Source: Bacteroidales bacterium
Lineage (GTDB): Bacteria > Bacteroidota > Bacteroidia > Bacteroidales > 4484-276
Assembly: GCA_029939965.1 (NCBI GenBank)
Contig: JAOZRY010000048.1
Coordinates: 1 to 5,897 of the forward strand
Length of the DNA: 5,897 nt
Direction of reading: 5' to 3'
Shown in pieces: positions 1-5,831 of this stretch; within the stretch, counting starts at the first letter, position 1; every line of letters begins with the position of its first letter. Below the pieces are notes generated by a model. It searched no databases and was not told where the DNA came from. It worked only from the letters and a program-made list of their open reading frames with translations. The position numbers and the translations under genes were made by a program.

Positions 1-947
1 TCGGGGTGTTCGGGGTTTTGATTTACATGTACATGATTTGAAGGTGGATTTCGGCGCAGAAAATCTTTGATTTTTTTCGACACAATGGCCTCGCCGAATG
101 TAATGAGAACATCGGGAGCAAACTTCTCTTCATCCTCCTCGTGGATGGTTGCCAAAATTTTATCGATGCAGGCAATACCATTTGTGTTTGGATAATTAGA
201 ATTTGTTTCGCTAAGAATAATAACCTGTGGCAGATCGGAAATTTTTTCCAATGTCTGGTTTAACAATTCATTTTTAGTTGCTTGCCCTGCAAGCAACATT
301 ACTTTGCCTGATGTATTTATAATTGATGCGAAAAAATCCAGTTGATGCTCATCGAGCTTTTGAGTGGGTGCAACATGATGAATAATCCTCGGCTCCAAAA
401 GAGCTGTAGATTCGGTTTCGTAAAGTGGCTCCGAAAATGGAACATTAATATGAACAGGCCCGGCCACCGGGAATAGACATAAGTTTACAGCCTGGTTTAC
501 AATGCGATTAGTAAACCACAAGTCATCATCGGTATTGATATTTTGTGGAAGACCGAAACTCTTTTTAATGTAATTATTATAAATATTTTGCTGACGGATG
601 GTTTGCCCATCGCCCTGATCTGTCCATTCTGCCGGGCGATCGGCAGTGAGAATAAGCAAAGGAACTTTTTGGTAATATGCTTCGGCAATTGCCGGTGCAT
701 AATTTAGCGAGGCGGTACCCGAAGTACATGATAATGCAACAGTCTTACCGGTTTTAATAGCAATACCCAAAGCAAAAAAAGCAGCACTTCTTTCGTCAAC
801 AATCGAATAGCAATTAAATGCGGCAATACCTGCAAATGTGTTAATTAGCGGTGCATTTCTCGATCCTGGTGAAATTACAATATCGGTTATTCCTTTATTT
901 AACAAAATTGCCGCCAGCTCCTGAATACCTTTTTTATTTGAAATCAT
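1..947 (-). CDS. menD: MenD, SEPHCHC synthase (N-terminal 315 codons; gene runs off the left edge)
   Basis: MenD is the thiamine-diphosphate enzyme that decarboxylates 2-oxoglutarate and adds the resulting succinyl unit to isochorismate, giving SEPHCHC in cytosolic menaquinone synthesis. I translated the whole minus frame from the ATG at 947-945 and found no stop or frameshift to the window edge. Family motifs appear in order: SPGSRNAPL (residues 26-34), DERSAAFFALGIA (51-63) with E52 at the place of the ThDP-activating glutamate, SCTSGTA (73-79), NYAPAIAEAYYQKVP (82-96), and TADRPAEWTDQGDGQTIRQ (101-119). The visible part is the N-terminal pyrimidine-binding domain plus much of the central domain. 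The family is usually about 550 residues, so the cofactor-binding C-terminal domain lies outside. The start is 9 nt after the menF stop, with AAAAGG directly against the ATG and no usefully spaced Shine-Dalgarno. It is co-transcribed with menF and menI. Confidence 0.97.
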   Translation of the reverse strand, partial: MISNKKGIQELAAILLNKGITDIVISPGSRNAPLINTFAGIAAFNCYSIVDERSAAFFALGIAIKTGKTVALSCTSGTASLNYAPAIAEAYYQKVPLLILTADRPAEWTDQGDGQTIRQQNIYNNYIKKSFGLPQNINTDDDLWFTNRIVNQAVNLCLFPVAGPVHINVPFSEPLYETESTALLEPRIIHHVAPTQKLDEHQLDFFASIINTSGKVMLLAGQATKNELLNQTLEKISDLPQVIILSETNSNYPNTNGIACIDKILATIHEEDEEKFAPDVLITFGEAIVSKKIKDFLRRNPPSNHVHVNQNPEHP

Positions 948-956
948 CCTTTTACT

Positions 957-2075
957 TTAAACTTGTTCGATAACCTGTGCCAAAATATTTGCCTTCATTT
1001 CTGTTTCCAACCATTCGGCCTCTGCATTGGATCCGGCAGTAATACCACCTCCTGTAAAAAGCACAAATTTATCTGTAAAAACTTTCATGCACCTTAAATT
1101 TACAAATAATGTAGATTTATTTTCCAAATTTACCGAACCAAGAAAACCTGTATAAAACTCCCGATTATGTTTCTCGGTTTGAGCAATAATTCTTATAGCT
1201 ACATCCTTTGGCACACCGCAAATAGCAGGTGTAGGATGAAGTGCCTCTACAATTTTTCCAAACAAATTTTTATCAGAATTAGGCTCAATAGTAAAATCAC
1301 TGCAAATATGTTCTATATCTCCCGCCCTTGAGGTGTAAGGTTCAGAAACCGCAAAAACATCAGCACCAACTTCGGTTAGTTTATTTTTAATATAATCCGT
1401 AACAAATTGCTGTTCGATTCTTTCTTTCTGTGGCCAATCATTAGCAATGCTGGTTTTGGCAATATGGGGTCTTGTTCCGGCTAAAGCCATAGTTTGAATG
1501 CTTTTGTTGGATTGGCAAATAAATATTTCAGGGCTTGCTCCCATCCATGTTCCGGTAGTTGGAGTATGAAAGAGATAGCAAAAAGCTGAAGGATATTTCT
1601 CCATTAACCCAAGAAGCAAATCGGCTGATGTTTTTTTCTGAGGGTTTGTAACAACTTTCACTCTTGAGTAAACCACTTTTTGAGCTTCATTATTTTTTAT
1701 TCGATCAATAATCCAATTGCATCCGTTTAAGTATTCATCTTTGGATGTTGAAATATATTTTGCTGAAAATTTTTCGGGTAAAGAAAATTGTTTATCAGGA
1801 ATACTTACTGTAAATTTTTTAATTTCTTCGAAACCAATTAGGAATTTTTCAGGAGAAAGAACAATCGTATTGCAAATATCATCAGACATAAAAGGGGAAA
1901 AAACAAATCCTTTTATTGTACCAAAGTTCTTGAAATTTGCAACATTTTGCAGTGCGCCGGATTGCTGAACGATTGCTTGAATTTTTTCATCGCCAGGCAT
2001 AGACCAAATAGCAAAACCCGGCGAATGACAAGAGCACCTGGAGATAAAACGGGATAATATTTCACGCCGGTTCAT
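957..2075 (-). CDS. menF: Isochorismate synthase (MenF/EntC family)
   Basis: This 372-residue chorismate-binding enzyme converts chorismate to isochorismate, the committed step toward menaquinone. The C-terminal catalytic domain carries AQKVVYSR (131-138) with K133 as probable general base and GASPE (179-183) with E183 as probable general acid. Their 50-residue spacing equals that of K190 and E240 in E. coli MenF. MALAGTRP (196-203) has the ALAGT form seen in isochorismate synthases rather than the PIAGT of anthranilate and aminodeoxychorismate synthases. HPTPAICGVP (280-289), EKHNREFYTGFLG (301-313) and GGGITAGSNAEAEWLETEMK (342-361, acidic Mg-site residues) follow. The length is nearer EntC/DhbC than the longer E. 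coli MenF. The ATG overlaps the menI stop (ATGA), which supports this start and suggests translational coupling. A siderophore role is possible for the family, but menD lies 9 nt downstream, so the menaquinone role is strongly favoured. Confidence 0.95.
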   Translation of the reverse strand: MNRREILSRFISRCSCHSPGFAIWSMPGDEKIQAIVQQSGALQNVANFKNFGTIKGFVFSPFMSDDICNTIVLSPEKFLIGFEEIKKFTVSIPDKQFSLPEKFSAKYISTSKDEYLNGCNWIIDRIKNNEAQKVVYSRVKVVTNPQKKTSADLLLGLMEKYPSAFCYLFHTPTTGTWMGASPEIFICQSNKSIQTMALAGTRPHIAKTSIANDWPQKERIEQQFVTDYIKNKLTEVGADVFAVSEPYTSRAGDIEHICSDFTIEPNSDKNLFGKIVEALHPTPAICGVPKDVAIRIIAQTEKHNREFYTGFLGSVNLENKSTLFVNLRCMKVFTDKFVLFTGGGITAGSNAEAEWLETEMKANILAQVIEQV

Positions 2076-2488
2076 TTTTGAACAATAAAGTTGGTAAGCC
2101 TGATCGTTGAGATCAATCTCTTATTTTCGTCTCTGATATCAATATTCCACAGATGAGTTTTTTCGCCACGGTGTATAATTTCGGCTCTGCCAAACACCCA
2201 ACCGCAATTTACCGATCCGGTATGATTTGCTGATAACTGGCTTCCTCTCACATCAAATTTTTCATTATCCACCAAAACATACGATCCCAAACCGCCAATG
2301 GTTTCGGCCAGAGCTAAGTTTGCTCCTCCATGAAGAATATTGCCAGGACGAGTTGTGCGCTCATCAACCGGCATTTTTGCACAAACAATACCCTCACCAA
2401 CTTCGGTGTATTCAATTCCGAGGCTACCCATTAAAGTACCTGAATTTATTTTATTTAAATCTTCAATGCTGGAACGTAAACTTATCAT
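2072..2488 (-). CDS. menI: Hotdog-fold PaaI-type thioesterase, probable 1,4-dihydroxy-2-naphthoyl-CoA hydrolase MenI
   Basis: This is a 138-residue single hotdog domain, the normal length for the PaaI/YdiI family. It lines up without large gaps to E. coli YdiI (MenI), as I remember that sequence: MPVDERT (39-45), ILHGGANLALAETIG (51-65) with the HGG loop and E62 at the place of catalytic E63, SANH (86-89), and a tail resembling the YdiI HQVWQIEI.DE.GRL...SRLT pattern at 111-132. YdiI hydrolyses DHNA-CoA to DHNA before prenylation. R47 stands where YdiI has Q48. Being first in an operon with menF and menD, overlapping menF by 4 nt, supports the menaquinone role. A phenylacetyl-CoA or general acyl-CoA thioesterase cannot be excluded from sequence alone. 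The ATG is preceded by an A/T-rich leader with no Shine-Dalgarno. Confidence 0.85.
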   Translation of the reverse strand: MISLRSSIEDLNKINSGTLMGSLGIEYTEVGEGIVCAKMPVDERTTRPGNILHGGANLALAETIGGLGSYVLVDNEKFDVRGSQLSANHTGSVNCGWVFGRAEIIHRGEKTHLWNIDIRDENKRLISTIRLTNFIVQK

Positions 2489-2602
2489 AATAATAAAACG
2501 ATTTTTTTTTAGTACAAAAAAATGAAGCTACAAAGGTAAAAAACAAACTACCGGAGATGTAAGGTTTTCGGACTTTTCGATTTACAAAAATAAAAACTGA
2601 TG
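2489..2602 (-). other. Intergenic leader of the men operon
   Basis: This 114-nt gap separates two minus-strand genes. It holds the TACCTTTG box and, nearer menI, complementary homopolymers (T9 at 2502-2510 and A7 at 2516-2522 on the plus strand) separated by AGTAC. These could pair as a weak A-U hairpin in the leader. I find no convincing GC-rich hairpin with a T tract to end transcription of the barrel gene, so read-through into menI is possible. Confidence 0.5.
2531..2538 (-). promoter_or_regulatory. Candidate -7 promoter element of the menI-menF-menD operon
   Basis: The minus strand reads TACCTTTG, an exact match to the Bacteroidota -7 consensus TAnnTTTG, 42 nt upstream of the menI ATG and inside the 114-nt gap after the barrel gene. 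I see no clear TTTG at the usual -33 distance, so this is a half-supported promoter. A start near 2525 would give a leader of roughly 37 nt, including an A9 run (plus-strand T9 at 2502-2510). Confidence 0.4.
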
Positions 2603-4057
2603 CTACATTCGTGGAAAGAAATAGGTAAACCCGAGAAAAACACCAACCTGTGTGTATATTGGATTTGAGATTTCCTGACGCTGTCCGAATAGGAAATTAT
2701 CGATGGTTGGATCCGATAAATTAACATATTGCAATTCATTTTTCTTATATCCAAACGAAAAACTACCTCCAAGGCTCAGGTCATATTTTTCGGTTTTCCA
2801 TAATGCACCCCCCGAAATGTGGTATAAATTGACGAATAATTTGCCGGGAACAAATTCAGTATTTACATTAATCGAATTTTCATCAAAATAATTAAAATCT
2901 GTTCTAAAGCCTAATATGCCTTCCAAATTTTCGGACACATGCTGCTGAATAGCAATAGCTACATTCAAAACAGGTTTGTAGGCCAGGATCATATTATCAA
3001 AATTTGCCAATTCCGGCGGAAAAATCCCATCAAAATCATTTTCAATATCGATATCCTCCTTCAATATTTTATATCTTTTTACAGGGCTGAAAAAAGAAAC
3101 TTTAGAATAAAGAATACCCTTATCGTTCAATTGGAAATCGGCTCCCAAATCAACAGTCAACGGTGAGTAAAATCGCGAAGGTATTTGAAGTTGCCACATT
3201 GAAGCCTTAAAGATTTGTGAGTTTTTTGATGGAATATTACTAAAGATATCTCTTTTTAACTGGCTCTTGGAAGCAAAACCCAGGTTTATACGTGGCAAAG
3301 TAACGTTAAGTCCAAGGTTCACAGCATTAATTGTGTATGTAACACCAATAATAAATATCACACCTACAGCCCTGTATTCAAGCTCATCAGTAAATCGGGT
3401 ATTACTCAACAGTGTTACCTGCGATGTATCAGTATGCAAGCTATATACATCGGCCGATTGATTAAGGTAATAACTCTGGCTTCGATAACTAAAAAATGTG
3501 GAAACCCCCAAACCTACTCCCGGAGCAATCTCTTTTCCATAACCAAAACCTGCCCAATCTTCCCTAATTTTGCTATAGTAGCTATAACTGCCAATGTAAA
3601 ACTCGTTGCCCTCATTTTCTGGCAAAACATCATATTGCATTGTGTGACGATAGCTTGTTCTTACGTTTACATAATTTCGATTCAACACAGCGAGTGTTAC
3701 ACTTATTGGAAGTTTAGGTACTTTTTGAATTAACGACACAATTTGTGGCAGCCCATCAAGGGTCGAAGATTTTAAATCGAGGTTGGTTCCAGCGGCATTT
3801 TTTGCATTAAAATTGCCAAGGTAATAACCATCGCTGGTTACTGATAAACTCGAATTTTTGATAAATGCCAGCCCTCCGGGGTTATAAAATATTGCACTGT
3901 TATCTCTCACACCAGCGGTTACTGCCCCGGCAAGCATGTTAGAACGCGACCCAACCATATTTAACCAATGGTTATATTCCTGAGCTTGTAATCCGCTACA
4001 AAAAGAAATTACGAAAAGTGCAAAAATGAATCTCACTGCATAATCATGTTTAAACAT
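2603..4057 (-). CDS. Outer-membrane beta-barrel protein, FadL/OMPP1-TodX-like
   Basis: This 484-residue protein starts with a Sec signal peptide: a short basic N-terminus, a hydrophobic core (about residues 9-20) and probable signal peptidase I cleavage after LQA (A25). C20 is not in a good lipobox because phenylalanine precedes it. After cleavage comes the N-terminal hatch signature of FadL-type transporters, GSRSNMLAGAVTAGVRDNSA (36-55) followed by IFYNPGGLAFI (56-66), where family members usually have NPAGL. The rest is alternating hydrophobic/polar beta strands with many aromatic residues and no transmembrane helix, ending in FTYFFPRM, a plausible last barrel strand with three residues after the final aromatic. 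FadL relatives pass long-chain fatty acids or aromatic hydrocarbons across the outer membrane; the substrate here cannot be told. The ATG at 4057 gives a clean signal peptide. It has its own upstream region and lies 114 nt before menI on the same strand, with no evident functional link. Confidence 0.8.
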   Translation of the reverse strand: MFKHDYAVRFIFALFVISFCSGLQAQEYNHWLNMVGSRSNMLAGAVTAGVRDNSAIFYNPGGLAFIKNSSLSVTSDGYYLGNFNAKNAAGTNLDLKSSTLDGLPQIVSLIQKVPKLPISVTLAVLNRNYVNVRTSYRHTMQYDVLPENEGNEFYIGSYSYYSKIREDWAGFGYGKEIAPGVGLGVSTFFSYRSQSYYLNQSADVYSLHTDTSQVTLLSNTRFTDELEYRAVGVIFIIGVTYTINAVNLGLNVTLPRINLGFASKSQLKRDIFSNIPSKNSQIFKASMWQLQIPSRFYSPLTVDLGADFQLNDKGILYSKVSFFSPVKRYKILKEDIDIENDFDGIFPPELANFDNMILAYKPVLNVAIAIQQHVSENLEGILGFRTDFNYFDENSINVNTEFVPGKLFVNLYHISGGALWKTEKYDLSLGGSFSFGYKKNELQYVNLSDPTIDNFLFGQRQEISNPIYTQVGVFLGFTYFFPRM

Positions 4058-4072
4058 TACTTTTCTTTATCA

Positions 4073-4124
4073 GTTTTCAAATCTGTGAAAACATATTGAT
4101 ATTTTTTTCGGAATATCTGAAAAC
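4073..4124. repeat. TGAAAAC repeat cluster upstream of the barrel gene
   Basis: GTTTTCA (4073-4079) and TGAAAAC (4086-4092) form a perfect 7-bp inverted repeat around a 6-nt spacer. A further direct copy of TGAAAAC lies at 4118-4124, 32 bp, or about three helical turns, from the second. The two direct copies have related flanks: AATCTG precedes one and AATATC the other. The nearest arm is 16 nt from the barrel gene ATG, so this could be an operator or, if transcribed, a hairpin near the start codon. The function is inference. Confidence 0.45.
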
Positions 4125-4333
4125 CGCAATAGTCAAAACAACAGAGGACGTAGTATCAACCTCTACAGATTTCATTGACCCCAGCTACATTTATGGGTAA
4201 TAAATTAGTAAGTAAAAAACCACTGCTCTGGAAATCATAATTTTAAAATTCTACATATTGGAGTTCTAAATTATCGTTTATAAATATTGTATGCTTTAAT
4301 TTAACTAATACAAAAATTAAAATTAGCGTAATA

Positions 4334-4341
4334 CAAATATA
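4334..4341 (-). promoter_or_regulatory. Candidate -7 element facing the barrel gene
   Basis: The minus strand reads TATATTTG, an exact TAnnTTTG match, but no TTTG stands at the -33 distance. It would give a leader of roughly 270 nt before the barrel ATG, which is long. One chance match is expected in a region this A/T-rich. A nearer, imperfect alternative is TATGTTTT on the minus strand at 4095-4088. Confidence 0.2.
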
Positions 4342-4346
4342 GAAGA

Positions 4347-4354
4347 TAATTTTG
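4347..4354 (+). promoter_or_regulatory. Candidate -7 element for murB
   Basis: TAATTTTG matches the Bacteroidota -7 consensus TAnnTTTG exactly and lies 105 nt upstream of the murB ATG. No good -33 TTTG precedes it. A weaker alternative closer to the gene is TTCTTTTG (4428-4435) with a TTG at 4405-4407 about 20 nt upstream, which would leave a leader of about 20 nt. Confidence 0.25.
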
Positions 4355-4459
4355 TGAACCGATGGAAATACACAAGCTCTTAATTACCGATTTGGGATAC
4401 GAACTTGGTAAATGCTTTCAAATTAGCTTCTTTTGTTGTTTCTCATAAAAATATTTTTA

Positions 4460-5479
4460 ATGGAAATAAAGAAGGATTTTTCGCTCAAGTACCTTAATAC
4501 ATTCAGGATTGATGCTACTGCGCGTTTTTTTGTAGAATTTAAAAATGACTATGAAGTTATTGATTTTGCAAAAAACAGAACATTAAAAAACGAACGGCGG
4601 CTCATATTAAATGGTGGTAGTAATATTCTTTTCAAAAGCAATTTCGATGGCCTTGTTATAAAAATAAGTATGCAAGGTATCGAAAAAACAGGTGAGGATA
4701 AAAATCATGTACTAATCAAAGCAGGAGCAGGAATAAGTTGGGACAAGCTAGTTGAATATTGTATCGGACATAACTATTCCGGCCTCGAAAACCTGTCGGC
4801 AATTCCGGGAAATGCCGGTGCTGCACCAATACAAAATATTGGTGCTTACGGGGTGGAACAAAAAGATTGTTTTTACAGTCTTGAAGCCGTTCACATCGAA
4901 ACAGGTATCATTAAAATATTTAACGCCGCTGAATGTAATTTTGGATACAGGGAAAGTATCTTCAAAAAACAGGTAAAAGACGAGTACATTATTTTATCGG
5001 TAACCTACCAACTTTTTAAAACTCCTGTTTTCAGGATTGATTATGGTGCAATAAAAGCTGAATTAAAAAAACAAAATTTGAAAAATGTAACCATTAAAGC
5101 AGTTTCGAAAGCTATCTGCAATATTCGCAGCAGCAAACTCCCCAATCCGGATGAAATTGGAAGTGCAGGAAGTTTTTTTAAAAACCCGATGGTTGATCAG
5201 AAAAAATACCTCGAACTAAAAAACAAATTCCCCGAAATTGTTGCCTACCCAAACGACTTAGGAAAATATAAGATTGCTGCCGGGTGGCTCATCGATCAAA
5301 TGGGATGGAAAGGATACCGCAGGGGTGATTCCGGAGTTTGCAAAACGCAGGCTTTGGTTCTTATAAATTATGGCAGTGCAAAAGGCGAAGAAATTTACTC
5401 TTTGGCAACCGATATCCAACAATCTGTTTTAAAACATTTTGGATTGCAATTAGAGCCTGAAGTAAATATTATTCAATAA
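4460..5479 (+). CDS. murB: UDP-N-acetylenolpyruvoylglucosamine reductase MurB
   Basis: MurB uses NADPH and FAD to reduce UDP-GlcNAc-enolpyruvate to UDP-MurNAc, the second committed cytosolic step of peptidoglycan precursor synthesis. From the ATG at 4460 the protein has 339 residues, close to the E. coli-type (type I) enzyme. Motifs in order: NTFRIDATARFF (13-24), FAD-loop residues LNGGSNIL (50-57, usually GGGSN), GLENLSAIPGNAGAAPIQNI (108-127) then GAYG (128-131), FGYRESIFK (161-169), GSAGSFFKNP (234-243) with S238 as the proton-donating serine, AAGWLIDQMGWKG (273-285), and LEPEVNI (331-337) with E334 as the conserved catalytic glutamate. The frame stays open upstream to a TTG at 4433, but the added residues precede the usual family start and the ATG is preferred. 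It is transcribed alone, divergent from the barrel gene and convergent with the cysteine-rich gene. All key residues are present, so it should be active. Confidence 0.97.
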   Translation: MEIKKDFSLKYLNTFRIDATARFFVEFKNDYEVIDFAKNRTLKNERRLILNGGSNILFKSNFDGLVIKISMQGIEKTGEDKNHVLIKAGAGISWDKLVEYCIGHNYSGLENLSAIPGNAGAAPIQNIGAYGVEQKDCFYSLEAVHIETGIIKIFNAAECNFGYRESIFKKQVKDEYIILSVTYQLFKTPVFRIDYGAIKAELKKQNLKNVTIKAVSKAICNIRSSKLPNPDEIGSAGSFFKNPMVDQKKYLELKNKFPEIVAYPNDLGKYKIAAGWLIDQMGWKGYRRGDSGVCKTQALVLINYGSAKGEEIYSLATDIQQSVLKHFGLQLEPEVNIIQ

Positions 5480-5506
5480 CCCTGCACGAACTTGTTTGAA
5501 GTATAT

Positions 5507-5520
5507 CATTATGCATAATG
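5507..5520. repeat. 14-bp perfect palindrome
   Basis: CATTATGCATAATG reads the same on both strands, 28 nt after the murB stop. With no spacer it would not form a normal terminator hairpin and no T tract follows. A dimeric protein site is conceivable, but a palindrome of this length can occur by chance in several kilobases of A/T-rich sequence. Confidence 0.5.
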
Positions 5521-5570
5521 TGCGCCAGAAAGCCGATATCTTCGTTGGGCATGTGTTAAAAGGTGTGCAA

Positions 5571-5596
5571 TAAAAAAGCAGGATTTGTTTTAATCC
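5571..5596 (-). terminator. Weak candidate terminator after the cysteine-rich gene
   Basis: On the minus strand, GGATT, a 6-nt loop AAAACA and AATCC (5596-5581) are followed after TGC by T6 (5577-5572), beginning 20 nt past the stop codon. The position and T run suit an intrinsic terminator, but the 5-bp stem is short and A/T-rich. Confidence 0.3.
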
Positions 5597-5615
5597 CCCA
5601 TTTACTTTTCAATCT

Positions 5616-5813
5616 TCATGCAATCATTTGACCCGATGGAAGCATATCGTCGGACGGAGGAACACCATGCTCTTTACGATAGATTCTTCGTTTACATATT
5701 TTCTGTTTCTCTCCACGGCAATATATGTTCATAAATCCTTTACAGGCCAAATCTTTTGATTTACAGTACTTTTTAAAAAACCCGCATTTTTCTAATAATT
5801 CACATTCAGTCAT
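5616..5813 (-). CDS. Small cysteine-rich protein of unknown function (65 aa)
   Basis: This 65-residue basic protein has six cysteines at positions 4, 10, 17, 24, 32 and 40, with steps of 6, 7, 7, 8 and 8 residues. It begins MTECELLEKCGFFKKYC, continues through CKGFMNIYCRGEK (24-36) to CKRR (40-43), and ends in a proline-containing tail, VPPSDDMLPSGQ (51-62). It has no signal peptide or membrane segment, so it is probably cytosolic. The CELLxKCxFF start and the C-x-G-x(n)-C-x-R middle resemble small uncharacterised cysteine-rich proteins I recall from anaerobic bacteria, but I cannot name a family. Metal or Fe-S binding is plausible; no standard zinc-ribbon CxxC pair is present. I chose the ATG at 5813 because the frame's earlier start is a TTG three codons upstream. 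It follows another minus-strand frame by 18 nt, suggesting an operon entering from the right. Confidence 0.7.
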   Translation of the reverse strand: MTECELLEKCGFFKKYCKSKDLACKGFMNIYCRGEKQKICKRRIYRKEHGVPPSDDMLPSGQMIA

Positions 5814-5831
5814 TATATTCAAAGTAAAAGT

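Larger units (their letters stand above)
4058..4459. other. Divergent intergenic region between the barrel gene and murB
   Basis: This 402-nt A/T-rich stretch carries the control sequences of two divergent genes. Nearest the barrel gene is a TGAAAAC repeat cluster (4073-4124) with an overlapping inverted repeat GATATT/AATATC (4098-4103 and 4112-4117). Further in are AGAGG/CCTCT (4143-4147 and 4160-4164), the palindrome AATTTTAAAATT (4239-4250) and an 8-bp inverted repeat TTTAATTT/AAATTAAA (4295-4302 and 4314-4321). Two exact TAnnTTTG matches face opposite ways at 4334-4341 and 4347-4354. I see no tRNA, recognisable riboswitch or convincing protein gene. A 32-codon minus frame at 4077-4175 is probably chance. 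Confidence 0.6.
5480..5615. other. Convergent intergenic region
   Basis: This 136-nt gap lies between the ends of murB and the cysteine-rich gene. It contains a 14-bp palindrome (5507-5520), a weak minus-strand terminator candidate (5571-5596) and a 20-codon plus frame (5511-5573) that I regard as chance. I see no convincing terminator for murB on the plus strand. Confidence 0.5.

Noticed and set aside
497..700. 67-codon minus frame inside menD
   Set aside because: It is an out-of-phase shadow; the menD frame is open and carries family motifs over the same bases.
1717..1968. 83-codon plus frame opposite menF
   Set aside because: It is antisense to a well-supported coding sequence and resembles no protein I know.
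2227..2525. Plus-strand frames opposite menI (2227-2490 and 2340-2525)
   Set aside because: Both are antisense shadows of the thioesterase gene.
2548..2772. 74-codon minus frame at the end of the barrel gene
   Set aside because: It overlaps the barrel coding sequence in another phase and shows no protein-like pattern.
2703..3733. Four plus-strand frames opposite the barrel gene
   Set aside because: They are antisense to a continuous 484-codon gene with a signal peptide and family signature.
2603..4057. Barrel protein as a lipoprotein because of Cys20
   Set aside because: Phenylalanine directly before the cysteine breaks the lipobox, and LQA at 23-25 gives a normal signal peptidase I site.
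4143..4164. AGAGG/CCTCT inverted repeat as a terminator
   Set aside because: The stem is 5 bp with a 12-nt loop, no T tract follows on either strand, and no gene ends there.
4433..4459. N-terminal extension of MurB from a TTG start
   Set aside because: The nine added residues come from A/T-rich leader sequence, and the ATG at 4460 gives the usual family start and length.
4752..4976. 74-codon plus frame inside murB
   Set aside because: It is out of phase with murB, whose catalytic motifs span the region.
5511..5573. 20-codon plus frame after murB
   Set aside because: It is very short, begins inside the palindrome, and has no start-site or composition support.
5814..5822. TTG start three codons upstream in the cysteine-rich gene
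   Set aside because: The ATG at 5813 is the better start codon and gives a protein beginning just before the first cysteine.
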